A stretch of 64,000 bases of DNA from Devosia sp. YIM 151766 (GCF_030285925.1 NZ_CP127251.1:1860001-1924000); one strand, 5' to 3'. Positions 45,817 through 55,050 are shown, counted from the stretch's first letter. The notes: generated by a model not told the origin, from the letters alone. Numbers and translations are program-made.

Positions 45817-46929
45817 ATGTCCAAGCTTATGTCTCCGATCACCCTGCGCGGCCTGACGCTGCGCAACCGCACGATCGTCGCGCCCATGTGCCAATATTCG
45901 GCCCGCGATGGCTTCGCCAATGACTGGCACATGGTCCACCTTGGGCGCTTCGGCATGGGCGGCTTCGGCCTGGTCGTCTTCGAGGCAACCGGCATCCTGC
46001 CCGAAGCCCGCATCTCCTATGGCGATCTCGGCTTGTGGAAGGACGAGCACGTCGCCCCGCTCGCCCGCATCGTCGCCTTCCTCCACAGCCAGGGCGCCGC
46101 TGCCGGCATCCAGCTCGCCCATGCCGGCCGCAAGGCGTCGACGCCGGTTGCCTGGAATGGCCCGGCCGAACTGGCCAGTGAGGAGCAGCGCCGCGCCGTC
46201 GGCTACGAGCATTGGCGCCCCGTCGCCCCCAGCGCCGAATCGCACGATCCGGCCAATCCGGATTTCCAGGTTCCCGCCGCGCTCGACCAGGACGGCATTC
46301 GCCGCGTCATCCGCGGCTTTGTCGCGGCCGCGCAACGGGCCGAGCAGGCCGGTTTCGACGTGGTCGAAATCCACGCCGCCCATGGCTATCTGCTCAATCA
46401 ATTCCTCTCCCCACTCGCCAATCACCGCACCGACGAATATGGCGGCAGCCGCGAGAACCGCATGCGGCTGGTATTGGAAGTCACCGAAGCCGTCCGCGCC
46501 GTCTGGCCACAGGAAAAGCCCCTGCTCGCCCGCCTCTCGGTCAGCGACAATGCCGAAGGCGGCTGGAGCGTCGAGGACAGCGTGGTCCTGGCCACGGAGC
46601 TCAAGGCGCGCGGCGTCGACGCCGTGGATTGCTCCAGCGGCGGCTTCGCCCAGGGCCGCATCCGCTCCGCGCAGAATTATCAGGTGCCCTTCGCCCGGGC
46701 CGTGAAGTCCGGCGCCGGCATTCCCACCGTCGCCGTCGGCGTATTGGGTAATGTGGCGGCCGCCGAAGCTATTCTTGAACAGGGCGAAGCCGATTTCATC
46801 GCCCTGGCGCGCGGCGCGCTCGACGATCCGAACTGGGCTCTCCACGCCAATCGCGAACAGGGAGGCGATTACACACTCTGGCCGGTCCAAAGCCGGCGCG
46901 TCGCCGAATATGATCGCCTGACGAAATAA
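45817..46929 (+). CDS. Old Yellow Enzyme family NADH:flavin oxidoreductase (YqjM-like)
   Basis: A 370-residue FMN TIM-barrel from ATG 45817, with AAGGA six bases upstream; ATG 45811 would leave no spacing. YqjM-class features: C25 and Y27 (APMCQYS), the substrate-binding HAAHGYLLNQFLSP pair of histidines, NHRTDEYGGSRENR, and RSAQNYQVPFA. Such enzymes reduce the C=C bond of activated alkenes using NAD(P)H. Physiological substrate unknown; often induced by electrophiles. Confidence 0.92.
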   Translation: MSKLMSPITLRGLTLRNRTIVAPMCQYSARDGFANDWHMVHLGRFGMGGFGLVVFEATGILPEARISYGDLGLWKDEHVAPLARIVAFLHSQGAAAGIQLAHAGRKASTPVAWNGPAELASEEQRRAVGYEHWRPVAPSAESHDPANPDFQVPAALDQDGIRRVIRGFVAAAQRAEQAGFDVVEIHAAHGYLLNQFLSPLANHRTDEYGGSRENRMRLVLEVTEAVRAVWPQEKPLLARLSVSDNAEGGWSVEDSVVLATELKARGVDAVDCSSGGFAQGRIRSAQNYQVPFARAVKSGAGIPTVAVGVLGNVAAAEAILEQGEADFIALARGALDDPNWALHANREQGGDYTLWPVQSRRVAEYDRLTK

Positions 46930-47024
46930 TCCCGAACCGGAATTGCTTCTGCCGGCCGGGATGGCGCCGGCTTTCACGTCAATGCCGGCGCCGCCACCTG
47001 TTTTCGCCGGAATGAGACGCCAAG

Positions 47025-47043
47025 GGTTAGCAGTCTGCTAACC
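47025..47043. repeat. 19-bp perfect inverted repeat between convergent genes
   Basis: GGTTAGCAG-T-CTGCTAACC, a perfect dyad seven bases from the kup stop and about 95 bases from the Old Yellow Enzyme stop. No T-run, so a weak terminator at best. Confidence 0.55.
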
Positions 47044-47050
47044 GATGGGC

Positions 47051-48973
47051 TCAGATGACAACCTGGGTGCCGATCTCCACCACCCGCCCGGTGGGGATAT
47101 GAAAATACTCGGTCGCGTCGCTGGCATTGCGCGCCAGCCGGATGAACAGCCGGTCCTGCCAGAAGCGGACCAGCCCGGTTTTCTGCCCCAGTTTCAGCGA
47201 CCGCCGCGACAGGAAGAACGAGGTCGACATGATGTCGAACTTCCATCCCAGCTTTCGCGCCAGCGCCAATGCCTTGGGAACATTAGGACTTTCCATGAAC
47301 CCGAAAGTCACGACCACCCGGAAGAACAATTCGTTATAGGCGTCGATGGTCACCTTCTCGTCGTCGGGTACACGCGGCGATGTCGAGGTCCGAACCGTCA
47401 GGATGACGTTCTGTTCGTGCAATACCTTGTAATGCTTGAGCGAATGCAGCAAGGCCGTCGGCGCCCCCTCGACATCGCTGGTCAGAAACACCGCCGTACC
47501 CGGAACCACATTGGGCTTTTTCTTGGCTAAGTTATTGACAAGAAACTCTAAAGGCACTTCGTCCCGCCGCGTCTTCGCCGTCAGCCGGCGCCGCCCCGCC
47601 ATCCAGCTCCACATCAGGATCGCCACGGCCAGAGCCACCACCGCCGGCACCCAGCCGCCCTGGAACAGCTTGGCGGCATTGGCCGCAAAGAACGCCCCGT
47701 CAATCACGGCGAAGACCAGCGCGAAGCCGATGACCAGCGCCTTATGCCATTTCCAGTTCCGCCACATGACCACCACCAGCAGCGCCAGCGTCACCACCAT
47801 GACGCCGGATACGGCGATGCCGTAAGCACTTGAAAGCGCAGCCGAACTTTTGAACGCCGCCACCAGGATCAGCACACCGATCATCAGCATCATATTGATC
47901 TGCGGCATATAGATCTGCCCGCTCTGTGTCGCTGAAGTATGCTGGACCACCATGCGCGGCAGCATGTTGAGCGCGATGGCCTGCTGGGTCAGGCTGAATG
48001 TCCCGGTGATCACCGCCTGGCTGGCAATGATCGTTGCCAGGGTCGCCAGCATCACGAAAGGCGGCAAGGCCCAATCGGGCTGCATCTGGAAGAACGGGCT
48101 GGCGACATTGTCGATACCGACCTCCAGCACGAAGGCGCCCTGCCCGAAATAATTCAACAGCAGGCAGGGAAAAACCAAGGAAAACCAAGCCAGTACGATA
48201 GGCTTACGCCCGAAATGCCCCAGATCGACATAGAGCGCCTCGGCGCCGGTCACCGCCAGGAAAATGGCGCCCATGACCACGAAGGCAATGCCGAAATGGG
48301 TGAACAGGAAACCGAAGCCCAGCAAGGGATTGAGAGCCGAAAGCACCGCCGGATAGGCGATGATATGCACCAGCCCCGACAGGCCCAAGACCAGAAACCA
48401 CAATGCGGTCACCGGCCCGAAGACGATGGCGACCTTGGCCGTGCCGAACCGCTGCACCGCGAATATGCCCACGATGATGACCAACGTGATCGGCACCACC
48501 CAGCGCCCCATCCCCGGCGCCACCAAATCCACGCCCTCGACCGCCGAAAGCACTGAAATTGCGGGGGTAAGCAGGGCATCGCCGAAAAACATCGCCGCGC
48601 CCAACACCCCCAATATTGTGATCCAGACGGGCGGATCGGCAAAGGTCTTCCGCGCCAGCGCCATCAGGCTCAGCGTGCCGCCTTCGCCATTATTGTCGGC
48701 CCGGGTCACGAAGAACACGTATTTGACCGCCACGGTCAGCGTCAGCGCCCAGACGATGAGCGAGAGCAATCCGAGGATTTCGATATCGGTAGAGGCCGCG
48801 CCGGGCCGGATATGCGTCGCCTGCCGGAAGGCATAGATCGGACTGGTGCCGATATCGCCATAGACGACGCCGATCGCTCCCAGGGTCAGGAGCGGCAGAT
48901 TGGTTTTTTCGGGACTGGCCTGTTCGGTCGCTCCGTCACCGGCCGTTCGGCCGGGATGATCCGTGCGCGTCAT
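47051..48973 (-). CDS. kup: Low-affinity potassium transporter Kup
   Basis: A 640-residue protein with about twelve hydrophobic segments and a hydrophilic C-terminal domain (from about residue 480). Conserved K+-transporter motifs include TLGAIGVVYGDIGTSPIYAF (about 30-49) and FFGDALLTPAISVLSAVEG, as in Kup/HAK. It imports K+ with H+ across the inner membrane. The gene is monocistronic and convergent with the Old Yellow Enzyme gene. The C-terminal domain contains KPNVVPGTAVFLTSDVEGAP typical of the family. Confidence 0.95.
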   Translation of the reverse strand: MTRTDHPGRTAGDGATEQASPEKTNLPLLTLGAIGVVYGDIGTSPIYAFRQATHIRPGAASTDIEILGLLSLIVWALTLTVAVKYVFFVTRADNNGEGGTLSLMALARKTFADPPVWITILGVLGAAMFFGDALLTPAISVLSAVEGVDLVAPGMGRWVVPITLVIIVGIFAVQRFGTAKVAIVFGPVTALWFLVLGLSGLVHIIAYPAVLSALNPLLGFGFLFTHFGIAFVVMGAIFLAVTGAEALYVDLGHFGRKPIVLAWFSLVFPCLLLNYFGQGAFVLEVGIDNVASPFFQMQPDWALPPFVMLATLATIIASQAVITGTFSLTQQAIALNMLPRMVVQHTSATQSGQIYMPQINMMLMIGVLILVAAFKSSAALSSAYGIAVSGVMVVTLALLVVVMWRNWKWHKALVIGFALVFAVIDGAFFAANAAKLFQGGWVPAVVALAVAILMWSWMAGRRRLTAKTRRDEVPLEFLVNNLAKKKPNVVPGTAVFLTSDVEGAPTALLHSLKHYKVLHEQNVILTVRTSTSPRVPDDEKVTIDAYNELFFRVVVTFGFMESPNVPKALALARKLGWKFDIMSTSFFLSRRSLKLGQKTGLVRFWQDRLFIRLARNASDATEYFHIPTGRVVEIGTQVVI

Positions 48974-49070
48974 GAGGTTCGAGCTGTCGCTGTTGCAAGG
49001 CGGGCGCCGCTATACACCCGCCGCCCGCCACACACAACACCGCCCGGAGCGAAAGGTTCATCGACCAGCA

Positions 49071-49098
49071 AGGGGCCGCCCCTTTCGGAACGGCCCCT
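49071..49098 (-). terminator. Possible terminator of the FMN reductase gene
   Basis: AGGGGCCG / CGGCCCCT stem with a 12-base loop, 38 bases after the stop; only a short TT follows, so weak. Confidence 0.45.
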
Positions 49099-49135
49099 GC
49101 CAGGTAAGCGAGGACTTGGAGGTCTTCGCGGTAGC

Positions 49136-49747
49136 TTATTCGGCGGCCTTGGCCACGGCTTCGCCTTCACGGGCGGCCTTGGTGGCATTGCCCCACCAGA
49201 TCAGCTGGTCCAGCATGTCAGTGGCCGAATTGCCGATCGAGGCCTCGATCTCGCTCAGCGACTTGGTGCCGCCGAAGCCGGGATGCACGGACATGAAATC
49301 GGCGCCGGCAATGTGAACGGCCGAACGGGTCGAGGCCATCTGCAATTCGACGCCGATGGTGCGCAGATTCTCGATGGCCCGCGCGCCGCCGACCGTGCCG
49401 TAACCCACGGCGCCGAAGGTCTTCTTGTTCCAGTTGGTATAGGCCTGGTCGATGGCGTTCTTCAGCGCGCCGGTAATGGCGCGGTTATATTCGGCGACGA
49501 CAAAGATATACCCGTCGAACTCGGAGATCTTATTCTGCCACTTGACGGCATTGGCATTCTGCGACGGGGCCCAGGCATTGGACGCGACTTCATCGAAGAA
49601 CGGCAGGTCGAAATCGCGGACGTCGACGATCTCGGCGTCGATTTCGGGGCGTTCATTGGCCTTGTCCAAAATCCACTTGGCGGGAATGTCGCCGAAACGG
49701 CTGGGACGGGTGGACGAGATGATGACGCCGATCTTGAGCTTGGACAT
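49136..49747 (-). CDS. NAD(P)H-dependent FMN reductase / flavodoxin-like oxidoreductase
   Basis: A 203-residue flavodoxin-fold protein from ATG 49747 with an ideal AAGGAGG upstream. The FMN phosphate loop is ISSTRPSRFGD (about residues 9-20) and the second binding loop VVAEYNRAITGALKNAIDQA; GTVGGARAIENLR closes the flavin site. Such enzymes are azo-/quinone or chromate reductases or supply reduced FMN. Upstream (49748-49868) are GTAAC/GTTAC elements and a TTACAT-TG-ATGTAA palindrome suggesting a dedicated regulator, not encoded nearby. Confidence 0.88.
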   Translation of the reverse strand: MSKLKIGVIISSTRPSRFGDIPAKWILDKANERPEIDAEIVDVRDFDLPFFDEVASNAWAPSQNANAVKWQNKISEFDGYIFVVAEYNRAITGALKNAIDQAYTNWNKKTFGAVGYGTVGGARAIENLRTIGVELQMASTRSAVHIAGADFMSVHPGFGGTKSLSEIEASIGNSATDMLDQLIWWGNATKAAREGEAVAKAAE

Positions 49748-49854
49748 TGATGCCCTCCTTGGTAACAAAACGTAACTGAGGCGATATATGTGCCTGCAGC
49801 CAAAAGCCTCAAGAAGGCATGTTTCTGTTCTCCGCACACATCGGCGTTGCCTGG

Positions 49855-49868
49855 TTACATTGATGTAA
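49855..49868. promoter_or_regulatory. TTACAT-TG-ATGTAA palindrome upstream of the FMN reductase gene
   Basis: A perfect 14-bp dyad about 110 bp before the start; two direct GTAAC repeats lie nearer the gene (49770-49787). Candidate operator; owner unknown. Confidence 0.4.
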
Positions 49869-49985
49869 GTATAGGAAACTCAACGCTTTATGCGGAAAAG
49901 GACCGCAATCCTGTCCTTATTCGCCGCTTCGATCCCGCCGCAAGGACGAAGTGTTCGTTAAAACCGAACAATGATTTCCTACCGC

Positions 49986-50729
49986 TCAGGCAGCGAGAAC
50001 GCCGATATAGCGCCGCGTCGCCTCGGCAAAACCCATCAGCAGCGCATCGGCGGTGAGTCCATGGCCGATGGATACCTCGATCACCCCCGGCACGGCCGCC
50101 TGGAAGCCGGGCAGATTATCCAGCGTCAGGTCGTGACCGGCATTGACGCCCAGACCGGCAGCGAGAGCGGCGCGACTCGTCGCCGCCATGGCCGCCAATT
50201 CCTCTTCGGCGCGCTCGGGATTGTCGTAACAGGCGCCATAGGGCCCGGTGAACAATTCCACCCGGTCCGCGCCACTGGCCTTGGCCGCCAACACGCCAGT
50301 CTCGCCGGCATCGGGATCGCAGAACAGCGAAATCCGGCGGTCGGCACGCTTGAGGCGTTGCACCACCGAGGTGAGGAAATTGCCCTTGCCGACGAAATCC
50401 CAGCCATGATCCGAGGTGGCCTGCGCCGGATCGTCCGGCACCAGCGTCACCTGCTGCGGCTGGACCTGTTCGATAAGCTCCAGGAAATCCTCGCTGGGAT
50501 AGCCCTCGATGTTGAACTCGGCCTCCGGATAATCGGCGCGCAGCAATGCCGAAAGCTCGAACACATCGGTCCGGCGGATATGGCGTTCATCGGGGCGTGG
50601 ATGCACCGTGATGCCGCTCGCCCCGGCCTCCAGCACGATTCGGGCGATGCCGGTCACGCTGGGCCAGGGCAGATCGCGCCGATTGCGAAGCTGGGCGACG
50701 GCATTGAGATTGACGGAGAGCAAGGTCAT
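49986..50729 (-). CDS. pdxJ: Pyridoxine 5'-phosphate synthase
   Basis: A 247-residue TIM-barrel enzyme that condenses 1-deoxyxylulose-5-phosphate with aminoacetone-3-phosphate in vitamin B6 synthesis. Family signatures: [13 protein letters not shown] at the start, [16 protein letters not shown] (about 37-52), VTLVPD, and the C-terminal [15 protein letters not shown] and [13 protein letters not shown] phosphate-binding loops. Length is normal. It is downstream of ilvH on the same strand but separated by about 95 bp. Confidence 0.95.
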   Translation of the reverse strand: MTLLSVNLNAVAQLRNRRDLPWPSVTGIARIVLEAGASGITVHPRPDERHIRRTDVFELSALLRADYPEAEFNIEGYPSEDFLELIEQVQPQQVTLVPDDPAQATSDHGWDFVGKGNFLTSVVQRLKRADRRISLFCDPDAGETGVLAAKASGADRVELFTGPYGACYDNPERAEEELAAMAATSRAALAAGLGVNAGHDLTLDNLPGFQAAVPGVIEVSIGHGLTADALLMGFAEATRRYIGVLAA

Positions 50730-50823
50730 GGCAGGACTCGAACAATTCGAATCCTGCCATACACCAGACTGCGTGCCGCGCCCAATCGAACCTTGTGATG
50801 AGAGCTGCCGAAGCGCCGCCCGC

Positions 50824-51378
50824 TCACATCCCTTCGGCGCCGCGCCCGATGGCGGCCAGTCCGGTGCGGACCACTTCCACCAATCCCAGCGGCGCCATCA
50901 GGGCGATGAAGCTGTCGACCTTTTCCGGCTTGCCGGTCACCTCGAAGACAAAGCTTTCCACCGTCGCGTCGACGATATGGGCGCGAAAGGCGTCGGCCAG
51001 GCGCAGGGTCTCGGCCCGGTGCTCGCCCGATCCCTTGACCTTGATCAGCGCCAACTCGCGTTCGAGAAAAGGCCCTTCGGCGGTCAGATCGTGCACCTTG
51101 TGCACCGGCACCAGCCGTTCGAGCTGGGTCTTGATCTGCACCAGCACTCGGGGCGTCGCCACCACCACCACGGTGATGCGACTAAGTCGCTTGTCGTGTT
51201 CGGTCTCGCTGACGGTCAGGCTTTCGATATTGTAGCCGCGCGCCGAGAACAGGCTGACCACCCGCGCCAGGATGCCGGGTTCATTGTCGACCAGCACCGA
51301 AAGCGTGTGGCGCTCGGTCTGCTGGGTTTCCTGGGTCAGGAAATAGGCGGAGCCGGTGGGTTGCAGATGTGCGTTCAT
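50824..51378 (-). CDS. ilvH: Acetolactate synthase small (regulatory) subunit
   Basis: A 184-residue protein with an N-terminal ACT domain ([33 protein letters not shown], residues about 24-56, read in parts) that binds valine, and the C-terminal ALS-small domain. It stabilises and feedback-regulates the catalytic subunit IlvI. It follows ilvI by 21 bp with GGAGG before the ATG, so the two form an operon. Confidence 0.95.
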   Translation of the reverse strand: MNAHLQPTGSAYFLTQETQQTERHTLSVLVDNEPGILARVVSLFSARGYNIESLTVSETEHDKRLSRITVVVVATPRVLVQIKTQLERLVPVHKVHDLTAEGPFLERELALIKVKGSGEHRAETLRLADAFRAHIVDATVESFVFEVTGKPEKVDSFIALMAPLGLVEVVRTGLAAIGRGAEGM

Positions 51379-51399
51379 GTCTTTGTCCTCCGTCGCGGC

Positions 51400-53169
51400 C
51401 TAAACCAGCGCCCGTCCCTTCTCGTCGATGATGTCGCCGATATCGGCGGTATCGGGCAGGATGATCTCGTTATGCGGCTTGCCCGATGGGATCATGGGCA
51501 GGCAGTTCTCATCCTTTTCGACCAGCACGTCGAACAGCACCGGACCATCGTAATCGATCATTTCGGCAATGGCCGCGTCGAGTTCGGCCGGCGTGTCGCA
51601 TTTGATGCCCTTGGCGCCGTAAGCCTCGGCCAGCTTGACGAAATCCGGCAGCGATTCCGAATAGGAATGGGCATAGCGCGAGCCGTGCAGCAGGTCCTGC
51701 CACTGGCGGACCATGCCCATGCGCTCATTGTTGAGGATGAACACCTTGATCGGCAGACGGTACTGCACCGCCGTCGACAATTCCTGCATGGTCATCTGCA
51801 CCGACGCCTCGCCGGCAATGTCGATCACCAGCGCGTCCGGATGCGCGACCTGCACACCGACCGCGGCGGGAAGGCCATAGCCCATCGTGCCCAGCCCGCC
51901 CGAGGTCATCCAATGGTTGGGCTTGTCGAAATGGAAATGCTGCGCCGCCCACATCTGATGCTGGCCGACTTCGGTGGTGATATACACCTCCTTGGCCTGC
52001 TTCTTCGTGGCTTCGTAAAGCCGCTGGATCGCCCATTGCGGCTTGATGACGGTGTCGGAATTCTTGAAATTGAGCGAGCCGACAGCCCGCCACTTGTCGA
52101 TCTGCTGCCACCATGGCGCGATCGCTTCGCCGCGCGGCTGGTTGGTCTTGCTGCGCCAGATGCGGATCATCTCGGCCAGCACCCGCCCGCAATCGCCGAC
52201 GATCGGCAGATCGACGCGGATGATCTTGTTGATCGAGCTGGGATCGATATCGACGTGAATCTTGCGGCTGTTCGGTGAAAAGGCATCGACCCGGCCGGTG
52301 ATGCGGTCGTCGAACCGCGCGCCGATATTGATCATCACGTCGCAATCATGCATGGCCATATTGGCCTCGTAAGTGCCGTGCATGCCCAGCATGCCCATCC
52401 ATTGCGGATTGGACGCCGGGAAGCCACCGAGCCCCATCAGCGTGGAGGTGACCGGGAAACCCGTCAGTTCCGCCAGTTCCCGCAGGCTCTCGGAGGCTTC
52501 CGGCCCGGCATTGATGACGCCGCCGCCGGTATAGAAGATCGGCCGCTCCGCCTTGAGCATCATGTCCACGGCCGCCTCGATGGCAGCCAGATCGCCGTCC
52601 ATCTGCGGCCGATAAGACTGGTGCCGCAGCGTTTCCCGCTCCGGCTGGTAATAATCGCCGACCGCGAACTGCACGTCTTTGGGAATATCGATCACCACCG
52701 GGCCCGGACGGCCGGTAGTGGCGATATGGAAAGCCTCATGCAGGACGCGCGGCAGGTCGGCGACGTTCTTGACCAGGTAATTATGCTTGGTGCAGGAGCG
52801 GGTAATGCCGACCGTGTCGCATTCCTGGAAACCATCGGTTCCGATCAGCGTGGTCGGCACCTGCGCGGTGATGCAGACCAGCGGGATCGAATCCATCAGC
52901 GCGTCGGTAAGACCGGTGACCGCATTGGTCGCGCCGGGGCCGGAGGTGACCAGGACCACGCCGGGCTTGCCGGTCGAGCGCGCATAGCCTTCGGCCATAT
53001 GCGTCGCGCCCTGCTCGTGCCGCACCAGGATGTGCTTGACGTAATCCTGCTGGAACATCGCATCGTAGATCGGCAAAGCCGCGCCGCCCGGATATCCGAA
53101 GATATGCTCGACCCCCTGGTCGGTCAGCGCCTGGATCACCATTTCTGCGCCGGTCATTTTCTCGGCCAT
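51400..53169 (-). CDS. ilvI: Acetolactate synthase large (catalytic) subunit
   Basis: A 589-residue ThDP enzyme making acetolactate and acetohydroxybutyrate. E52 (VRHEQGATHMAEGYAR) is the cofactor-activating glutamate; the FAD domain and SGPGATN are present. In the Mg-ThDP motif (GDG...NN), the metal-binding Asp position is Glu (GEASVQ, E454), confirmed by the GAG codon. AGGAAGG precedes the ATG. Upstream is a full attenuator: promoter, leader peptide and terminator. The gene is probably repressed by charged Leu/Ile/Val tRNAs. Confidence 0.95.
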   Translation of the reverse strand: MAEKMTGAEMVIQALTDQGVEHIFGYPGGAALPIYDAMFQQDYVKHILVRHEQGATHMAEGYARSTGKPGVVLVTSGPGATNAVTGLTDALMDSIPLVCITAQVPTTLIGTDGFQECDTVGITRSCTKHNYLVKNVADLPRVLHEAFHIATTGRPGPVVIDIPKDVQFAVGDYYQPERETLRHQSYRPQMDGDLAAIEAAVDMMLKAERPIFYTGGGVINAGPEASESLRELAELTGFPVTSTLMGLGGFPASNPQWMGMLGMHGTYEANMAMHDCDVMINIGARFDDRITGRVDAFSPNSRKIHVDIDPSSINKIIRVDLPIVGDCGRVLAEMIRIWRSKTNQPRGEAIAPWWQQIDKWRAVGSLNFKNSDTVIKPQWAIQRLYEATKKQAKEVYITTEVGQHQMWAAQHFHFDKPNHWMTSGGLGTMGYGLPAAVGVQVAHPDALVIDIAGEASVQMTMQELSTAVQYRLPIKVFILNNERMGMVRQWQDLLHGSRYAHSYSESLPDFVKLAEAYGAKGIKCDTPAELDAAIAEMIDYDGPVLFDVLVEKDENCLPMIPSGKPHNEIILPDTADIGDIIDEKGRALV

Positions 53170-53252
53170 TGTCAGCCCTTCCTAAGTCTTGCCCCCTTCC
53201 GGGGACTTGTCCGTCACCTGCCGCCTCTCCCGCGCGGCGGAAAAAAGGCAAT

Positions 53253-53274
53253 AAAAAAGGCCCCTTTTGGGACC
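53253..53274 (-). terminator. Attenuator terminator of ilvIH
   Basis: GGTCCC-AAAA-GGGGCC followed by TTTTTTAT, located between the leader peptide and ilvI. A competing pairing GGCGCATC (53329-53322) with GGTGCGCC (53289-53282) could join the switch. Confidence 0.75.
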
Positions 53275-53306
53275 TGTTTTCGGCGCACCAGCTATCGCGC
53301 GGGGTT

Positions 53307-53357
53307 TTACCCCACGTTGCCGATGCGCCTGCATACTACGAGAATGAGTGCCCGCAC
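53307..53357 (-). CDS. Branched-chain amino acid leader peptide of ilvIH
   Basis: A 16-residue ORF from GTG 53357: MRALILVVCRRIGNVG, then TAA. L4-I-L-V-V (codons CTC ATT CTC GTA GTA) is a run of the pathway's end products. GGAG lies seven bases upstream of GTG. The frame is open to ATG 53387, but that start would lie at or before the predicted transcript 5' end. Followed by a terminator before ilvI. Confidence 0.7.
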   Translation of the reverse strand: MRALILVVCRRIGNVG

Positions 53358-53388
53358 TGGACCGCTCCAAAATTCTAGACGCGGCATT

Positions 53389-53417
53389 GATAAGAGGATA
53401 GCGGCGGCAAAGTCAAG
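53389..53417 (-). promoter_or_regulatory. ilvIH promoter
   Basis: CTTGAC-N17-CTTATC, a near-consensus alphaproteobacterial sigma70 promoter (CTTGAC-N17-CTATAT), placing the start near 53380, just upstream of the leader peptide. Confidence 0.75.
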
Positions 53418-53534
53418 CTGATGCAGCCATTCCTTTCTGCCGCCGTTCAGTAACAGGTGGGGACAGGCGCCAGATCGATCGCTTTAGGGATTGCAGGGGG
53501 GCGCAGGGATGCTAAAGCCCCAGCGACGCCAATG

Positions 53535-53552
53535 ATGACAGTTTGATGACAT
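53535..53552 (-). promoter_or_regulatory. PHO box (PhoB site) overlapping the pit start codon
   Basis: On the minus strand ATGTCAT-CAAA-CTGTCAT, two near-identical 7-bp repeats with an 11-bp period, matches the PhoB consensus CTGTCAT-N4-CTGTCAT except one base. It covers the first bases of pit. Confidence 0.7.
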
Positions 53553-55050
53553 GAGCAAAAGCGCGCTGGACAAGGACCTGAAGCGAGTGTCCGGCCTTGA
53601 GGTCGCCACGCACGATCTGGGCCGCAAGCTGTCCGCCCCCGGCATCGCGCTGGTCTTCCTTCTCGCCGCCACCCTATGGGCCAGCCACGTCGTCACCGAT
53701 ATCCAATCCGGTTACCTCGTCGTCATCGCCGCCGTGATCGCCGGCTATATGGCGCTCAATGTCGGCGCCAACGACGTCGCCAACAATATGGGTCCCGCTG
53801 TCGGCGCCAAGGCGGTCACCATGCTGGGGGCGCTGTTCATCGCCGCCATTTTCGAGGCGGCCGGAGCCCTGCTCGCCGGCGGCGACGTGGTCAACACGCT
53901 GGCCCGGGACATCGTCGCACCCGGCACCCATCTCGATGACATGACCTTCGTTCTGGTGATGATGTCCGCCCTGCTGGCGGCGGCCCTGTGGATCAATATC
54001 GCCACCTATATCGGCGCGCCGGTCTCCACCACCCATGCCGTTGTCGGCGGCATTGTCGGCTCCGCCATTGCCGCAGCCGGACTTTATGCCGTGACCTGGC
54101 AGAACATCGCCATGATCGCCGCCAGCTGGGTGATTTCGCCGGTGCTCGGCGGCTTGTTCGCGGCACTGGCCCTGGCGCTCGTCCATGTCACCATTACCGG
54201 GCGCATCGACAAGATTTCCTCGGCGCGCCTCTGGGTGCCGATCTTCGTGGCCGCCATGGCCGCAATCTTCTCGATGTATCTGGCGACCAAGGGCCTGAGC
54301 CGCGTCTGGAAACCCGAAAACTGGATGGTCGTCCTGATCGGCATCGGCTTCGGGGCGCTGGGATGGATTATCGCCATGCCGCTGATCCGCCGGCGCTCCC
54401 TGACCATCGAAAACCGCACCAAGCACGTTGCCAGCCTGTTCCGCGTCCCGCTGATCGTCGCGGCGGCCCTGATGTCATTCGGCCATGGCGCCAATGACGT
54501 ATCCAATGCGATCGGCCCCCTGGCAGCCATTGTCGACCGGCTGGGCGCCCACGCCGATCATGCCACTGTCGGCATTCCCTTCTGGGTCATGGCCATCGGT
54601 GCGGTCGGCATCGCGCTCGGCCTGGCCCTGTTCGGCCCGCGCCTCATTCGCACCGTCGGCGAACAGATCACCAAGCTCAACGAAATCCGCGCCTTCTGCG
54701 TCGCCTTGTCGGCAGCCGTCACCGTCTTGGCGGCTTCGGCCTTGGGCATGCCCGTCTCCTCCACCCATATCGCTATTGGCGGCATTTTCGGCGTCGGGTT
54801 CCTGCGTGAATATTGGCAGCGCCAGGTGCTGGAATTTTCCGCCGTGCCGCGCCATGCGCGCCATGTCGATCCCGAAACGCTCAATGCCACGCCCGAGGAA
54901 GCCCTGGCCCGCTCCCGCAAGCAGGAGGGCCGGCGGCTGGTCCGGCGGCGTCATATCCTGAGCATCGCCGCCGCCTGGATCGTAACCGTACCGGCTGCCG
55001 GCGCGCTCTCGGCGCTGGTTTATGTTGTGCTCAACCTGGTCATGCGCTGA
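53551..55050 (+). CDS. pit: Inorganic phosphate transporter, PiT family
   Basis: A 499-residue membrane protein with about ten to twelve hydrophobic segments and the duplicated PiT signatures GANDVANNMGPAVGAKA (about residues 73-89) and GHGANDVSNAIGPLAA in the second half. It imports metal-phosphate with protons across the inner membrane at low affinity. The ATG at 53551 has no clear ribosome-binding site and lies under a PHO box, so a downstream start or leaderless initiation is possible. It overlaps the convergent Nudix gene by 11 bp. Confidence 0.95.
   Translation: MSKSALDKDLKRVSGLEVATHDLGRKLSAPGIALVFLLAATLWASHVVTDIQSGYLVVIAAVIAGYMALNVGANDVANNMGPAVGAKAVTMLGALFIAAIFEAAGALLAGGDVVNTLARDIVAPGTHLDDMTFVLVMMSALLAAALWINIATYIGAPVSTTHAVVGGIVGSAIAAAGLYAVTWQNIAMIAASWVISPVLGGLFAALALALVHVTITGRIDKISSARLWVPIFVAAMAAIFSMYLATKGLSRVWKPENWMVVLIGIGFGALGWIIAMPLIRRRSLTIENRTKHVASLFRVPLIVAAALMSFGHGANDVSNAIGPLAAIVDRLGAHADHATVGIPFWVMAIGAVGIALGLALFGPRLIRTVGEQITKLNEIRAFCVALSAAVTVLAASALGMPVSSTHIAIGGIFGVGFLREYWQRQVLEFSAVPRHARHVDPETLNATPEEALARSRKQEGRRLVRRRHILSIAAAWIVTVPAAGALSALVYVVLNLVMR

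Noticed and set aside
45514..46977. 487-codon minus-strand frame over the Old Yellow Enzyme gene
   Set aside because: Shadow frame; the plus strand encodes a complete FMN barrel.
47025..47043. Intrinsic terminator for kup
   Set aside because: The dyad is perfect but the loop is very tight and no T-run follows, so it is listed only as an inverted repeat.
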